Shown here: in pieces, positions 45,076 to 57,563 of the stretch | Numbering within the stretch: position 1 is the stretch's first letter | How the letters are laid out: the number at the start of each line of letters is the position of its first letter | Source: Homalodisca vitripennis | Lineage: Eukaryota > Arthropoda > Insecta > Hemiptera > Cicadellidae | Assembly: GCF_021130785.1 (NCBI RefSeq) | Contig: NC_060211.1 | Span: forward strand, 26,273,001-26,337,000 | Direction of reading: 5' to 3' | DNA length: 64,000 bases | The notes under the pieces: generated by a model | Told to the model about the DNA's origin: nothing | Databases searched by the model: none | The model's input: only the letters and a program-made list of their open reading frames with translations | Program-made: the position numbers and the translations under genes

Positions 45076-48000
45076 AATTACAAACTTAAAACAAAAATTT
45101 GTTTGTACTTTAAAAACCTGGCTTCATAATCGAATGGCTTAAATCAATTTACTAAACACGTGTAAAATACTCCGAATCTTATTGAGAAAACTTTGCTTGT
45201 GATAGTATACAATATTCTTCTTTCCCTTATGTTTCTTTATGTTTCCTTAAGATCCTAAAATTTTTGTTGGACTGCCCATAACCATTTACTTCAAGCAAAA
45301 CTGGATTTATACCAAGTTGATCTTTTCATACACTTCTTTCGGCCACAAAAGATTTTAAAATGTTTGATAAGTATCTCAAAGCAGTGGGTGAAGCAAGATG
45401 AAACTTTGCTGTAATTAAGGAAACTTTAAAGTTAATAATATAGCTAAACGAGGTTAGGATTTCTTTTCAAACTTCCTATAACAGATTTCTTGAAGTTCTC
45501 CCTTTAAAGAGACCGTTTGAGCTTCTTTAATGGCAGAATAATTTATCTCCCTTTCCGCCAAGTCTTATGGTCACGTTCAAAGGGGCGGAACTTTCAAAGC
45601 AACTTATATAAGACATCTGATAATATTCTTATATCAGAATTACAGATTTTATTTTACCAGGATCTAAAATAATATACACAAGTCACGTATACTTTATCAA
45701 ATAACTACTATATAATGGTATTAGGTATTAATTCATTTTGTATATATTGCTTACAATATGTATTTAAATCATAACAGCATTAGAAGCATTCATCGTAACT
45801 TGGGTTCTAGTTATATATTTATATTAATGTGCACTGATAAATATAAGTAAGTGTAAGTGAACTTCATTTTAACTTATTTTTGTTTCTTGTATATTATTTT
45901 CAACAAAAGCCATTTGGCGAACCTATTCTTTGACAATAAGACTGAGAATACTTGTAGCGCTAAAGTCAAAAATCTTTCATTCAACAAATTTACAAAGCTT
46001 ACAATGTTTGCTACCCAAGCACCGAAATGGGCGCGGGAGGGTTAGGGTAATACGAATATACAAATACCATATACTATTTAAGCTTCGTGGCAGCTAGCTA
46101 TTTCTATTGTAATTAGTTTAACTACTAGAAATTTTTTTATTTTTTGTATTTTTGTAGAAATTTTTTAGCGTTCTAACGATATTTACTCTTGTCAAGTTTA
46201 AGACCACTGCTGGATCGAGTGAATTGTATTTCCAACGCCAATTTTCAGTTTCCTTGCTAGCACCATCAATAAAATGTGTCAAAAAGTTTTAATTATGGTC
46301 ATTGTATTTCACTTCCTTCTTAGTATGTTTTTTCCATAATCGATTTTCTTTTGTTTCCAGATATAGAAAATAGATAAAACATATCAGAGAAACCCAATTC
46401 TGTCAAAATATTTACAGAATTACAGGATTTTATACTAGTCTTTATATTTACAATAAAGGTTTTTAATATTCTATAAAATTTAGAACTATGATTGGTACAC
46501 TAGTTAAAAAAATACACCAGCAAAATGTCATCTTGTCAACTCCACAAGGAGTCTTCGGAGTCAAATTCTGAATTTCTTACGTTTTAGGACTTTTCTAAGG
46601 TAGAGTATTACTTACCCAATCGCTGAAATCTAAATCGGTTGGTTTGTAAACTTTTGGTTACTTATTAGAAAATTTACTCACTATAAATGTAAACAAATTT
46701 AAAATAATAATTAATGTTTACAAAGAGCAGTTTATTACATTTGACAAGCTCATTCAATTCATATTACACAACTTTAAAGATCAAGATGGGATTTTTTGTT
46801 AGTTTATAGACCAGTGGGGCTTAGCCCACAGGAATTGCAAGGTAGGTTAAGTAGTTTACGCGTGAAAACAAAACGAACAAAAATAGGCACTTTCGCATTT
46901 ATAATTAATAAAATGGCCCGTTTCACGATACTAATTTTTTAAGTGAGTACACACATGAGTATGAGTGTGAAATTTAAATTTAATTTGTTAGAGCAATTGC
47001 CACAGTTAAAAAAATACCTTCAATTAGCATATGTTACAGTATGTAAAATCGTCCATCTGTTTTAGAATTGCTGTCCTAGAAATTTAAAACATTTGCAACT
47101 AACCATGGTCTTGCAGATGTTTTTCACGACTACAGCATGATTATTGATGGTGCAATTGCACATTTTAACTTAAATAAATGTAAATGATCGTAAACAGCGG
47201 TTACAAATATCCCTTGCAGCGGAGTTAAAAAAAAACAGGGCGACATTAAGTGGGGTTGTCTTCTTAAAATATTACAAGTTCACTGCCAAGGGTTGCAAGC
47301 AGCGCGTGTAATTACGCCATTTCGAAACTTTTACTGCTGCCATCTTCAATGAAGATTTAAAGTAGTAAAAGTTTGTACCGAATGACGATAACACATGGGG
47401 GTGGTGACTTCTGAGGTCATAGTAATAAAAACTCGAATTGCAAAGTTTACTCATAAGTTCAATTTAATTTACTAAAACCTTACAAGCACCACTTTTATAT
47501 GGTAAAATAAATATCTGCCTTGCCACGTTGCTGCCAATTAGAATACAAGAACTAAAAATGTATATCTTATAGGTGGGCCTAAATATCCAATGTTCTATGG
47601 AATCATGCCTACGATGTTTTACTTTATAAAACATTAAGATTTCACTTCCCTTCGCAAAATGTAGACTCACAACCCGGGTGTCAGCGTCTTTGCACGAGAC
47701 ATTGAAGCTGTAGTCTGGGGGTTATTTCTAGAAGAGGAGTAGAAGTTAAGAAACTGGTAGCCATCTACTCCAATAATACGTGAGATACGTGAACTCGCCT
47801 AAAACAAATTCGCGACGGTATTAGCCATTTAATGATACAAATTACTTATTACAACAACGTGCTCGCCTGAAGGACGACGCCACAACTTTTATCTATTTCA
47901 ATCAAGCAAATAAAAGATCTTCAAGGGTAAGTTACTTTACTATTTACAACTTTACTTTATGTTACATTCATTTTTATCGTTTGGCATCAAAGGGCTACTT

Positions 48001-50830
48001 TAATAATACGAAAAGATAAATTTTACTTACGGACAAAGCGCGCGAGATCTGATCGGTCACGTAGTTGGGCTGCTACAAAGGGTTAGAAGAAAATATTCAT
48101 ACGCGTGCCAATTAGGTAGTTACTCCGCCAATAATTTAGTTCCGGAACATTGGATAAAAAAATAATACTAAATTATACTGACTGACTAGGTAGTGAAATT
48201 TACATTATATAAAATATAATTAACTAATTAACGGTACAAGTTATATGAAAGTAGTTTAAATTTGTAATAAACTTGTGCTTTTGACATGTCCTTTATTATG
48301 TAATACTTATTGTTTTAAACTTGTTTAGTTTTTGGAACTTGAAAACTTATATCCTAAATGTTTTAAATCAAAATTATCTATGAAATGTCGTGTAAGTTCT
48401 ATTCAAGTGCTAATGCTTTTCATGAATCAGCACAGGCACGCATCCTAACGCAAATGTTCTAGTGCGGATTGTGCTTGAGTTCTAAGACCGACAACTGTGA
48501 AGATATAAAATAATTTAACTTTCATTTGGGTGACGTGATTAGGTAGATATGTAGATGAAGTAGTAAGAAGTTCTTAATCGTTAACTATCAACAACAATTT
48601 ATATTACTACAAATTTTTAATAATCTTAAATATAATAATTTTAATATTAATATTAAAAACAATAATATTAAATGGCATCATATGGAATATATTTTGGAAG
48701 TAAGCATTAAAATACAACAATACAAGGAATTACGAATACTAGTATTATACTTTATTGAGTCTAACGAAGTATGGTAGTTAATTATTATATTATCATTTAT
48801 TTGGAGGATTCAGATCTTATACCTTTACATAAAATATTTTTATTGTGATTAATTGTATCTTTTAACACCGAAGTAAATAGGTTTTTTGAATATTAAAAAG
48901 GGTTTGAGATAAACTTATCATTAGTACTTTATCAAAAATTGTAAAAAAAATCTTTAGATTTCAAGATGGTTGTAGATTACTTAAAAACTTAGAGAAAATA
49001 AATATATTTTTATTAAATTTTCAATTTATTTATGTACCTTAAATTTCATTTTGAAAGATGACAACAACTTGAAGACAGTTACGTCATATTATTACTTTCG
49101 TAAATAGAGGGATAAATACATGCTGGAATTTTGTTAATCTATCAAAATTTAAATTGTTGATTATAAATACAGTAACTAATCGTCGTATTAAAAGCTGTTA
49201 GTTATAATTCTTCCAATAAAGATGCAGTGTATCTGTCCTTTTGTATGCTATATGGAAGACTCATATTATTTATTTATACTATAGTAAACTAATTAAAATA
49301 TATATAGTTCAATTTACACTCATTGTAATAATTTTCACAATTCATAAACCCTTAATGCAAATTAAGATGTTTCAAATGTATTTAACAGTTTAAGGAGTTA
49401 TAAAGAGTAGAATAACAACATTGTAATAAATCCAAATTATTTCAAAAAGATTTACCACGTAAAATAAACAATAATATTTTTATTTTTTGTTGTTTTTTAT
49501 AAAAGCAACTGTGCGGTTACAAGTACTAATCTGAAACTAGGAAACGGGTTTAAGTCTCATCTGCTGACCAAACGCGAGATGGTATTTTTTTTTACTTAAA
49601 ACCCTTTAAGTAAAGTGAATTTTGATGTACGTTTATAACTAGCTGGCAATCGTTTTATGCCACAAAAAAGTAAGTAGGGTGTTCGGCCACAAAGCCACAG
49701 AGTGTGGTTCCGATAAACTGATCATTAGTGGCCGCCACCGATCAATGGGGAGTTCTTGTGAGTTTGTGGATATACATTTCAAATATCTATATACATTCAA
49801 TGGCGAATGGTTGATTTATATAAAATATATAAAAATGGCATGACTTTCACTTACCATTTCTGTGTAAAAGCTTTATGGAATTGTCTCTTGACAACGTAAT
49901 AGGAGACTAAAACACTGAATTATGTTTTTTTTTACCCATCCCCGCTCGTGATTTCCCCGCTAGTTTATTTAAATCTTGGTCCCCTCGAAAAACCTTAGTG
50001 ATGGTCCTTAAGCAGCGGAGATGCAGGCAGATCCCCTACCTGAATCTTCAAGAGTAGAAGTGGATAATGATTCTACCATCTGAGATAAACCCAGCGTTAT
50101 TATCTATTTGACCATATACATATGGGTGTTAAAAAAAGTTGTCGTATTTTGGAAATACTACGAATTCAATTTTTTATTTGGTCTCACATGAGCTATTTAC
50201 GAAAAATAATGAAATTAATATTACTTAAAAATACTTATACAATTAATTAATAATTAATTGAAATTCTCGGACTACAAGATATATTTATTTAACTTTAGAT
50301 TACTATGTTGAAAAGAGTACATGTGTTAATTATTTATGGTTGAAATACCATAGTTAAAAAAATTCTCTACAGAAAAGTAATGCTATAATGAATCATTGCT
50401 GTTGTAGGATAAAACAATTAGAGGGAAGATCACTTTAGTCCATGGCACTATAACACATTTTTTATACTAAAATAGAATGCTTTGTATAAGAAAACACTAG
50501 TATATCAAGTTTGTGACATAATTGGTGACATAAGATTATGTATACATTACTATTTAAGTTGCTTTGCAAGGATTAATCAATATTTTACATATTTTATAGG
50601 TACATTCTAATTCACCCTTCTCCTACTTCTCCCCGTAAGAAGAATGTTCTGTTCTAAATTTAATTTTAAAATTAACTCAAATTTATTTTCATAATTGATC
50701 TATTTTATTTCAGGACAGTCTTCTTTTACTCAAAGAGAATCAACAAAGTGTTTTTACTTAAAAATGTTACATTTTACGAGCACTTGACATACATTTCGAA
50801 ATAAAAGAGACATAAAAAAGTACTGAATAA
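45076..50830. other. Long AT-rich gene desert
   Basis: No domain, RNA gene or satellite found. TTTTAATATTAATATTAAAA at 48639-48658 is a perfect 20-bp palindrome. 47270-47340 contains AAGATGGCAGCAGTAAAAG on the minus strand, similar to ATGGCGGC words of insect repeats. 49940-50100 is less AT-rich without recognisable content. Confidence 0.4.
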
Positions 50831-51001
50831 GACAGAACTGCGGTATACGACAGACTGCCTTCAAAGGCAGATGCTGTATTTGTCAATAGTCTTCAAAAAT
50901 CCTTTGAAAGAGCCCAAGTGAGTCAAGCACTCAAAGCTCGATTAAAGAGTTTCTTGGTATCAAAGAACTGGAAGTTTCACCAGTACAACACAAGCTTCTA
51001 G
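50831..51001 (+). pseudogene. Coding-like fragment, possibly the end of a LINE ORF2
   Basis: A 56-codon open stretch preceded by TAA and ended by TAG reads AVYDRLPSKADAVFVNSLQK, then SFERAQVSQALKARLKSFLV and SK. The LP-K...K-LK-FL pattern resembles the C-terminal tail of CR1/Jockey ORF2 proteins, but the usual FYS-EEF end is absent. It has protein-like composition unlike its surroundings. Identity uncertain; an exon of a host gene is not excluded. Confidence 0.35.
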
Positions 51002-52192
51002 CTCCTCGAAAACATTGTGGGGTTGGAATCGTAACGGTATCCGACCACATCCGAATAATCACGAGGCGGTGTGTTATGAACACATGAATAGAAGTTTACC
51101 TTTTTGTGATTTTTTTTAATGACATCTCCATTTTTAGAAATAATTTAGTTTATAAAACTACTACCTAAACTAAAATTATATTTTGAATTTTTTTCCTTCA
51201 AATTAAAGTTTAACTTTCGTTCTTTCTGTTATTTAGTTGTATACTTTTAAAATATGAAATGATGTTTATTTTTTTTTTTTTTTATTTTATGGTGTTAAGT
51301 GGTAAAGAAGAATATATTCATAGTATTGTACATAAATGAAGGCATATCTTCCATTTAATTTCACTAAAAGCATACTACGCTAGCGTATACTAACGAGAGG
51401 TAACAATTTTTCATTTTCCATGTGACAAAATGTTGGCATTTGTAGGTATTTTTTTGTCTAACCAAACCCCATTGGGAAGTCCCGGGAATATCAATAGCTT
51501 GTTTGGCGATGTCATCTCTTATTGCTATCAGTTAGTATGTGAGACACATTCAGACCAGTTACTGTGTCTAACTACTAAAATACCTCATTTGGGGGGGGGG
51601 GGAAATTAAATATTTTCATACATCATAAAACTCCTTAGTTGGTCATATAAACATTGCCTAAAGTAAATAAACCCATCTCTATTCATGAGAAACTTAATAG
51701 GGGTTGGGGGACTTTTGAGGCACCCGGTATATTTGTTAACAATTTAAAAAAATCAAACCTAAGCATTGAAGTTCGGACAGCATTACGATTTAATAAAATC
51801 TAATCTTAATTTCACAATAATATATTTCAATCTTGTTTCAATATCATAAGGAAATTACTTATATCGATACCAAATTTTTATATAATACTTGGAAACGTAT
51901 AAGTAACAATTCAAATAGTTTTAATTTTGAAATTGGTTGAATGCATCGATGATAGAACGTGGCATTGTAAATAGCTTTAAAGCTTTCACTATTAAAGAGT
52001 GATTAACATTATTTTAAGAGGGGCTTTACTAATTCCTACAAGCGAGGGTAGAGATAGTGTTGCAGGTGTGAGAGGGAACCGTTTATGGATAAGGCTTTTG
52101 TATGGATGAGAGTTTGTGTGGCACTGTATTACGTACTTTATGCCACTTGAAAACATAAATCTATAGTAAACAAAATGTATATCATAATCATA
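51002..52192. other. Unassigned, with G12 run and an inverted-repeat element end
   Basis: 51591-51602 is twelve consecutive G. GGTTGGGGGACTTTTGAGGC then ACCCGGTATA at 51703-51733 is a TATACCGGGTGCC-type transposon terminus on the minus strand; the partner end was not identified, though TTGGGAAGTCCCGGGAATAT at 51472 lies upstream. Confidence 0.45.
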
Positions 52193-53216
52193 TACAGGGT
52201 GTAAATTAAGTCCCGATACACCTGGATATATTCCAAACAGATTGAGATATTGATGTAAAATCTTCACCATATCTATTAAAATGCTTTTTTGGAGGATATC
52301 CCCCCCTTGAAAAGGAGGGTAGAGGGGGTCAATTTAAGTTTTAAAATTGCAACACCTACCTTGTGACATGGCATTTGAAAGGTAAATTCAAAAGAAACAC
52401 AATGACATGAACAAAACATCTCTACGACGATCCTAGCAAAAGGTATGGGCAAATAACCCCATACATTGTAATGCCACCTATAAAAAGACACCTCTTACCA
52501 AAAATATGCATACCAGAAACATTGTTACTACATAAAGGGAAAGCTGGTCTCTAAAAGTCTTACTTAAAGATATCACGCCTGCATTGTATTGACATGAGCA
52601 AGACATTGGCACTGTCCCTACAGATTATTATTTTTTGCGGTATTAAATAACTTTTGCTAGAAACAGCGTAGATTATCGTTGTATCGTAGTATGATTTGTG
52701 TTTCTATTGAATAGACCTTTAATATGACATGTCACAAGATAGGGTTGCAATTTGAGAATTTTACCATACCCCTTTCTAACCCCATTTGAAAAGGGGGTTA
52801 ATTTTATTTTATCATTAAAAAATCCAAAACATTAATTTAATAGGTATGGTGAAAACTGTACATTGATATCTCAATCCGTTTGGAGTACATCCCAGTATAT
52901 CAGAACTTAATTTACACCCTTAGATGTAAGGGTTGTTTGCCCATAACTTTTTCTGTGATCATCGTAGATATGTTTTGTTCATGTCATTTCGTTTCTTTCG
53001 ATTTTCCCTTTTGAGTGACATGTCACAAGTTAGGGGTTGTAATTTGAAAATTTTAAAGTGACCCCCTCTACCCCTCTTTTAAAAAGGGGGAGGAATATTT
53101 TTACTCTCCGAAAAGTCCTATAAAGTATTTTAATAGGTATGGTGAAGATTTTACATCGATATCTCAATCTGTTTGGAATATATCCAGGTGTACCAGGACT
53201 TGACTTATACTCTGTA
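52193..53216. mobile_element. TACAGGGTGT-type element with ~110-bp inverted ends and internal partial copy
   Basis: Left end TACAGGGTGTAAATTAAGTC (52193) and right end, on the minus strand, TACAGAGTATAAGTCAAGTC (53216) continue as strong inverted repeats through ACACCTGGATATATTCC and GTAAAATCTTCACCATA for over 100 bp. TATA flanks fit a TA duplication. A third, inner terminus (CTTAATTTACACCCTTA) ends at 52920 and has the same orientation as the right one, so an additional partial unit (about 52720-52920) lies inside. Poly-C/G blocks near GACCCCCTCTACCCC recur in each unit. Frames at 51992-52491 are inside or across it and not genes. Confidence 0.75.
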
Positions 53217-53407
53217 TATGCACATGTGTATATTTATAACGTATAAATACACACAAAAATATATACATTGCATATATTTGTTTTATTACTATTGTATTAG
53301 AAATATATTAGAGTACAAAATTGAAATTTCACTTTTGACACTTCCGTGATTATTTTCATTTATAGCGGCACTGGCGTGGGTTTAGGAAGGAATAACAATG
53401 AAGCTAA
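53217..53407. other. Short spacer, AT-rich
   Basis: No feature beyond a TTTTCATTTATAG acceptor-like sequence near 53360. Confidence 0.3.
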
Positions 53408-53695
53408 ATCATTCAAACGTTTATGACTAGATGTCGAAACGACGTGAAAATAAAGCTCATGAATATTAAAAGAACATCATGTCTGGGGAGTCTCATGACA
53501 CCAGAGTGTGGCGATAAACCAGATAAAGTACGATTTATTCCTTCCCCAGATGCGCGATACGTCTGCACTGTCCTGAGACCATGGCTGGCGGCCAAGTTGC
53601 TTTCCTCACCCTTACACTTCGTTCTGACCCTGCTTGCTAAATCCACAATATGTTTCAAATATTTGTTTTCTAATCTATATATTACATACAATTAA
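53408..53695. other. Balanced-composition segment open on both strands
   Basis: 90-codon (plus, 53423-53695) and 92-codon (minus, 53413-53691) frames overlap completely. The core 53480-53630 is near 50% GC, unlike its flanks. The plus frame has PECGDKPDKVRFIPSPDARY and the minus frame GEESNLAASHGLRTVQTYRA. Neither is recognised. The minus side has an acceptor-like TTTAGCAAGCAG. At most one strand could be an exon; a transposon fragment is also possible. Confidence 0.25.
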
Positions 53696-53769
53696 TACAA
53701 TTTTCTTTAATTTAGAGAATTTTCATTGTTTTCATCAGCTAGCTTTTAAAAATCAGCTACCATGTAAAT

Positions 53770-54512
53770 TTAAAGATAAGGATAAATTTAATACACTTCT
53801 TGACAGAAAACAACATACATTCGGTGTATTCTGTAATCTTAGCAAATCATAACATTCTTTTTAAAACAAATTAGAGAAGCATGGTATAAGCGGGCTTGTT
53901 TAATTTATTCTGCAGTCATACTTGACAACAATTGGTCCAGATTATTGACAACATTGTTCCGGTTCAAGCCTCTATCTAGTACTTAACACCCGGTGTGCCT
54001 CAAGGTTCCATTCTTCGGCCACTGTTTTTTTTTTAATATGTATTAATGATCTTCCGAATACTTCTCATAACATAGTCATGTTTGCAGACGATTTCAGCTT
54101 GCTTATTTCAGATGAGTCAGAAACATCTGTGGCCTTCTGAAATGAGTCTCATTTAAAAGACATTAACAGATGGCTTAATGCCAACTTTATACAGTTAAAT
54201 ACAAAGAAACTGAAATGGTTAAGTTTCAATTAAAGAATAACCACAAATAACAACTTCATAGTCAAATTGAAATTGAAAGTAATATGATTAAGCAAGTTCC
54301 TTCATACAAATTCCTGAGCCTTCATGCTGGTGACAAGCTTACGTGGCACATTCATGTTGACCAGGTCTGAACGAGGATTCGGTAGATGTACTTTAAATAT
54401 TAAAAATAATATCCTTATTTGTATAATTATATTGTGTTGTGTTTATTATGCTTGCGTGTTCAAGGTCCTTTGTACGGCTGAACGAATAGAAATTGAATTG
54501 AATTGAATTTAT
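53770..54512 (+). pseudogene. LINE reverse transcriptase relic with FADD box (Jockey/CR1 type)
   Basis: In order on the plus strand: LLDRKQHTFGVFCNLSKS (53790-53849, the GVFCDLSKAFD block), then after frameshifts GVPQGSILRPLFFFN and MYINDLPNTSHN (about 53990-54070), MFADDFSLL (catalytic FADD box, about 54079-54105), DINRWLNANFIQLNTKK, and VPSYKFLSLHAGDKLTWHIH (thumb-region YKFLG-LD--L-W--HI). After a jump, VYYACVFKVLCTAERIE and a GAATTGAATTGAATT tail near 54492-54511 look like the 3' end. Multiple stops, so it is dead. This is the polymerase core of a non-LTR retrotransposon. Confidence 0.85.
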
Positions 54513-57500
54513 ACTTTTACTTATTGTGCTAACCTGGGCTTTTACACATAGCTATGGTAGGAAAGGTTGATTCAATGTGAATTTTGAGATTATCTCCACA
54601 GTCCACCTTCCTCTTAATGCAGCATCTGGAAACTGGAATAAACTGAGCATCTGATGAGACAATAAGAATACCTCTTCACCTATAGTACATATTTTGTAGT
54701 CTATGTGTCTCTGAGGTTGAAACGACGGAAGGAGCTTATTTTTAGTTCTTTGTTACCGACTTTTTTAATCTCTTCAAACGAACATGACTTTTGATTCCAG
54801 GAGTGAAATCTGTGACACCGTCAGATTCCAGACGTCGCACTAAGAGGAAGGTCAACTGGAGCCAAACTGAACAATCACTAGGCTTTTAATTGCGATTAAT
54901 ATAATAAGTTAATCACGTAACAATTATTTTAAAAATCACTGAAATCAGTTAAATATTTATATTAAATATACAAATTATTTCTGATATGTATTTTATAGAA
55001 AAAACGTTTGAACCATGATCTATTTTTATATTTACCATTAACATTCTTTTAGGAATACAAGTATTTTCAACAATTTTATAGAATTTAGTGTTCAAGAACG
55101 ACAGTACATAGTTTTAAGTTAATATTTGTGTCATGTCATGTTAGGTCTTTTGGCATCTAAAGTGTATTTATGAAGAAACTTTAAAGCTGTCACGACATCT
55201 ATTTTGAAATGAATGAATATGTTGCATGTTTATTTCTATATTTAACTGTACAGCTAATTGTTGTAAATAAAAGGAAAAAAGAGTTTAAGAATTAAGTTTT
55301 TAATGGTACCATTCACCCAAAATTGTATCGTGTACTCAAATCGCAACATTAACATATAAAAGTACATTTTTTAATTCAGTTATTGTCTTCTCACAAACTA
55401 CGTAAAATGGTGATCTAGAAAACAAGAGTTGTGTAATACTATACTGTGGTTTTTTTTATAGTCTTTTGTTAATATTATTGATTTTAAAAGTTAAAACTAT
55501 TAATTTTTAACATACAAAGTTGTTTTATTTCCACTTCGCTTTCAGTCAAACCCAGACCGTATTAAAAATATCAACAAAGAATTTGTTTAACAATTAACAA
55601 TAAAATAAAAATTTTGAACTTCGGTGAAATTTGGTAGTTTGTGCTGGTTACCTCATGGCATCTATGCCCTATATAACCTAATTAAGTATTATTCCCTAAA
55701 ATATGTCTTCAAAATGGACTAATTCAACCCCTATTTTGCGTTTGGGATTATATATTTGGGGGAGTTGTGCCAACACCAAATGGAAGGAGTTATCAAACCG
55801 CAAAAAAGACGTAAGTGTCATTGGAAGATAAGTTATAAAGAGCCATGTACAGAATCATTCAAGGTGTTTGGATTACTTACCTTTCCCTAAATCTATATAT
55901 TTTTAGTCGACTGTTACTGCAGGTATGAGCGACACTTTCATCGATTGAAACTTTCATCGATATCTGATCAGAGAAAGAGATAATTTTAGAATTCACCAAC
56001 ATATACTGGCCTCGTGTTAGAATTTTATTTAATTCCAACAATTAAAATCAATTTAAAATTCAGTTCAAACACCTTCTTGTGTATTGCCATCTACTCAGCT
56101 GATATATTTGTGATGAGCCACTAGGATATCTGAGTGTGCCAAAAGCCAATGTAATTGTGTCTAAGAGAATGAATGAAATATATGTCTGAAAGTTAATAGT
56201 AGGGAGTATCTTAATAAAAGTGTTAATAGGTGCGATTTAAAGCATACCGAGTATTTTGAACAAGTTGCAATAAATAGATATTGCATAAATGGTATTGATT
56301 CTCATAACTAGATCCTACCTGGTTTAATAGAACATTGATTGAATTTAAATTGTTTTACATTTCAATCGTACTAATGAAAAGCGTATATTTCTAATCAAGT
56401 TTAATAAATCGTATGATACTCATATGCAAATAGCTTCCCGTGTAAATTTGTTCCCAACTTCTATCACTTTTGTATTTTGCAATTATTGCTCCTTTATACA
56501 AAAAGATTAATATATTTAAATGGATTCAAAATAAAACAAAATATAGATTTTCTAATAACAGAGAATTTGCTTTGCTGTTCATTTTATATGTCAAAAGAGT
56601 TTCCCGTAGTGAATATTCCATTCCAATGTATCCTTTAAATAAAATATTTGTTTATACATACTAAATATGCTTTCATACTAATCATGCTCCAAAATAGGTT
56701 TAGGACTTACAAAACATTACTAAGAAGCACTGTGTTAATGATATAGTAAAATATATCTCCGAACTTAACTTTTCACAAAGGTCTATATAATATAAAGGTC
56801 CCAGGTAAAATTCTTGAAACATTTATACTGCGGGGAAGGAAATACATACTTCCAAACTCAATTGCACTCACTATCAAGTCTACTTTGTTTGAAATTTTAC
56901 AATTTATTGGATTACATTGACGATGGTTATAAGAAAGGATAACAGTCTGCCTCAACTTTCACGTATTTTTCAATTTGTACATAAAACTAATAGGTCAATG
57001 GCCATCTATTTCACATTAGAATTAGTTCACCTTCTATTCAAATTAGAACCCTTTTGCTACCAATAATACAAAAACAGTGAACAATGAAAACTAAGATCTT
57101 TAACAATATACTAAAGTAAGTTAATAACATTCTAATACAATCACTGCGTATAAACACGTACGTATGAAGGCGTTTGGTCCAGCACCCCCGGTAAAAACCA
57201 TCACGATCTTTAGTTTCAAATGTACAACACAAGTTTAAAATCTATGCTGTGTATAGCAGGTTGTAGCATGTTTGTAGCGTACTTGTATTTTTAAGTAAAA
57301 TTGCTTATGATACTTTACTGTTCTGGACACCGAACGAAAAGGTTACATTCCGATGTTCGAAGCACACAAACTTCATAGAACAAGGAAAAAGTGGGAAATT
57401 CTGTTATTCTATTAAATATTCGTTGGACTTTCCTCACAAAGACTCCTCAGCTGGATCCCTGATAATGAAAAATAAAAAAAAAAATATGATGCAATCTTTA

Positions 57501-57563
57501 CCACATAGGAGAAATTATAATGTAAAACATGATTGATAGACTAGCCAAAAAATAACGTGAATA
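54513..57563. other. AT-rich stretch with one repeat copy
   Basis: 54790-54890 is the partner of 35370-35465 (GACGTCGCACTAAGAGGAAG). ACTTTCATCGAT is duplicated in tandem near 55934-55960. Otherwise no recognisable gene; short frames at 56470-56664, 56773-56955 and 57038-57232 lack domains. Confidence 0.35.

Noticed and set aside
48400..48660. LTR pair
   Set aside because: No matching direct repeat, primer-binding site or polypurine tract found nearby.
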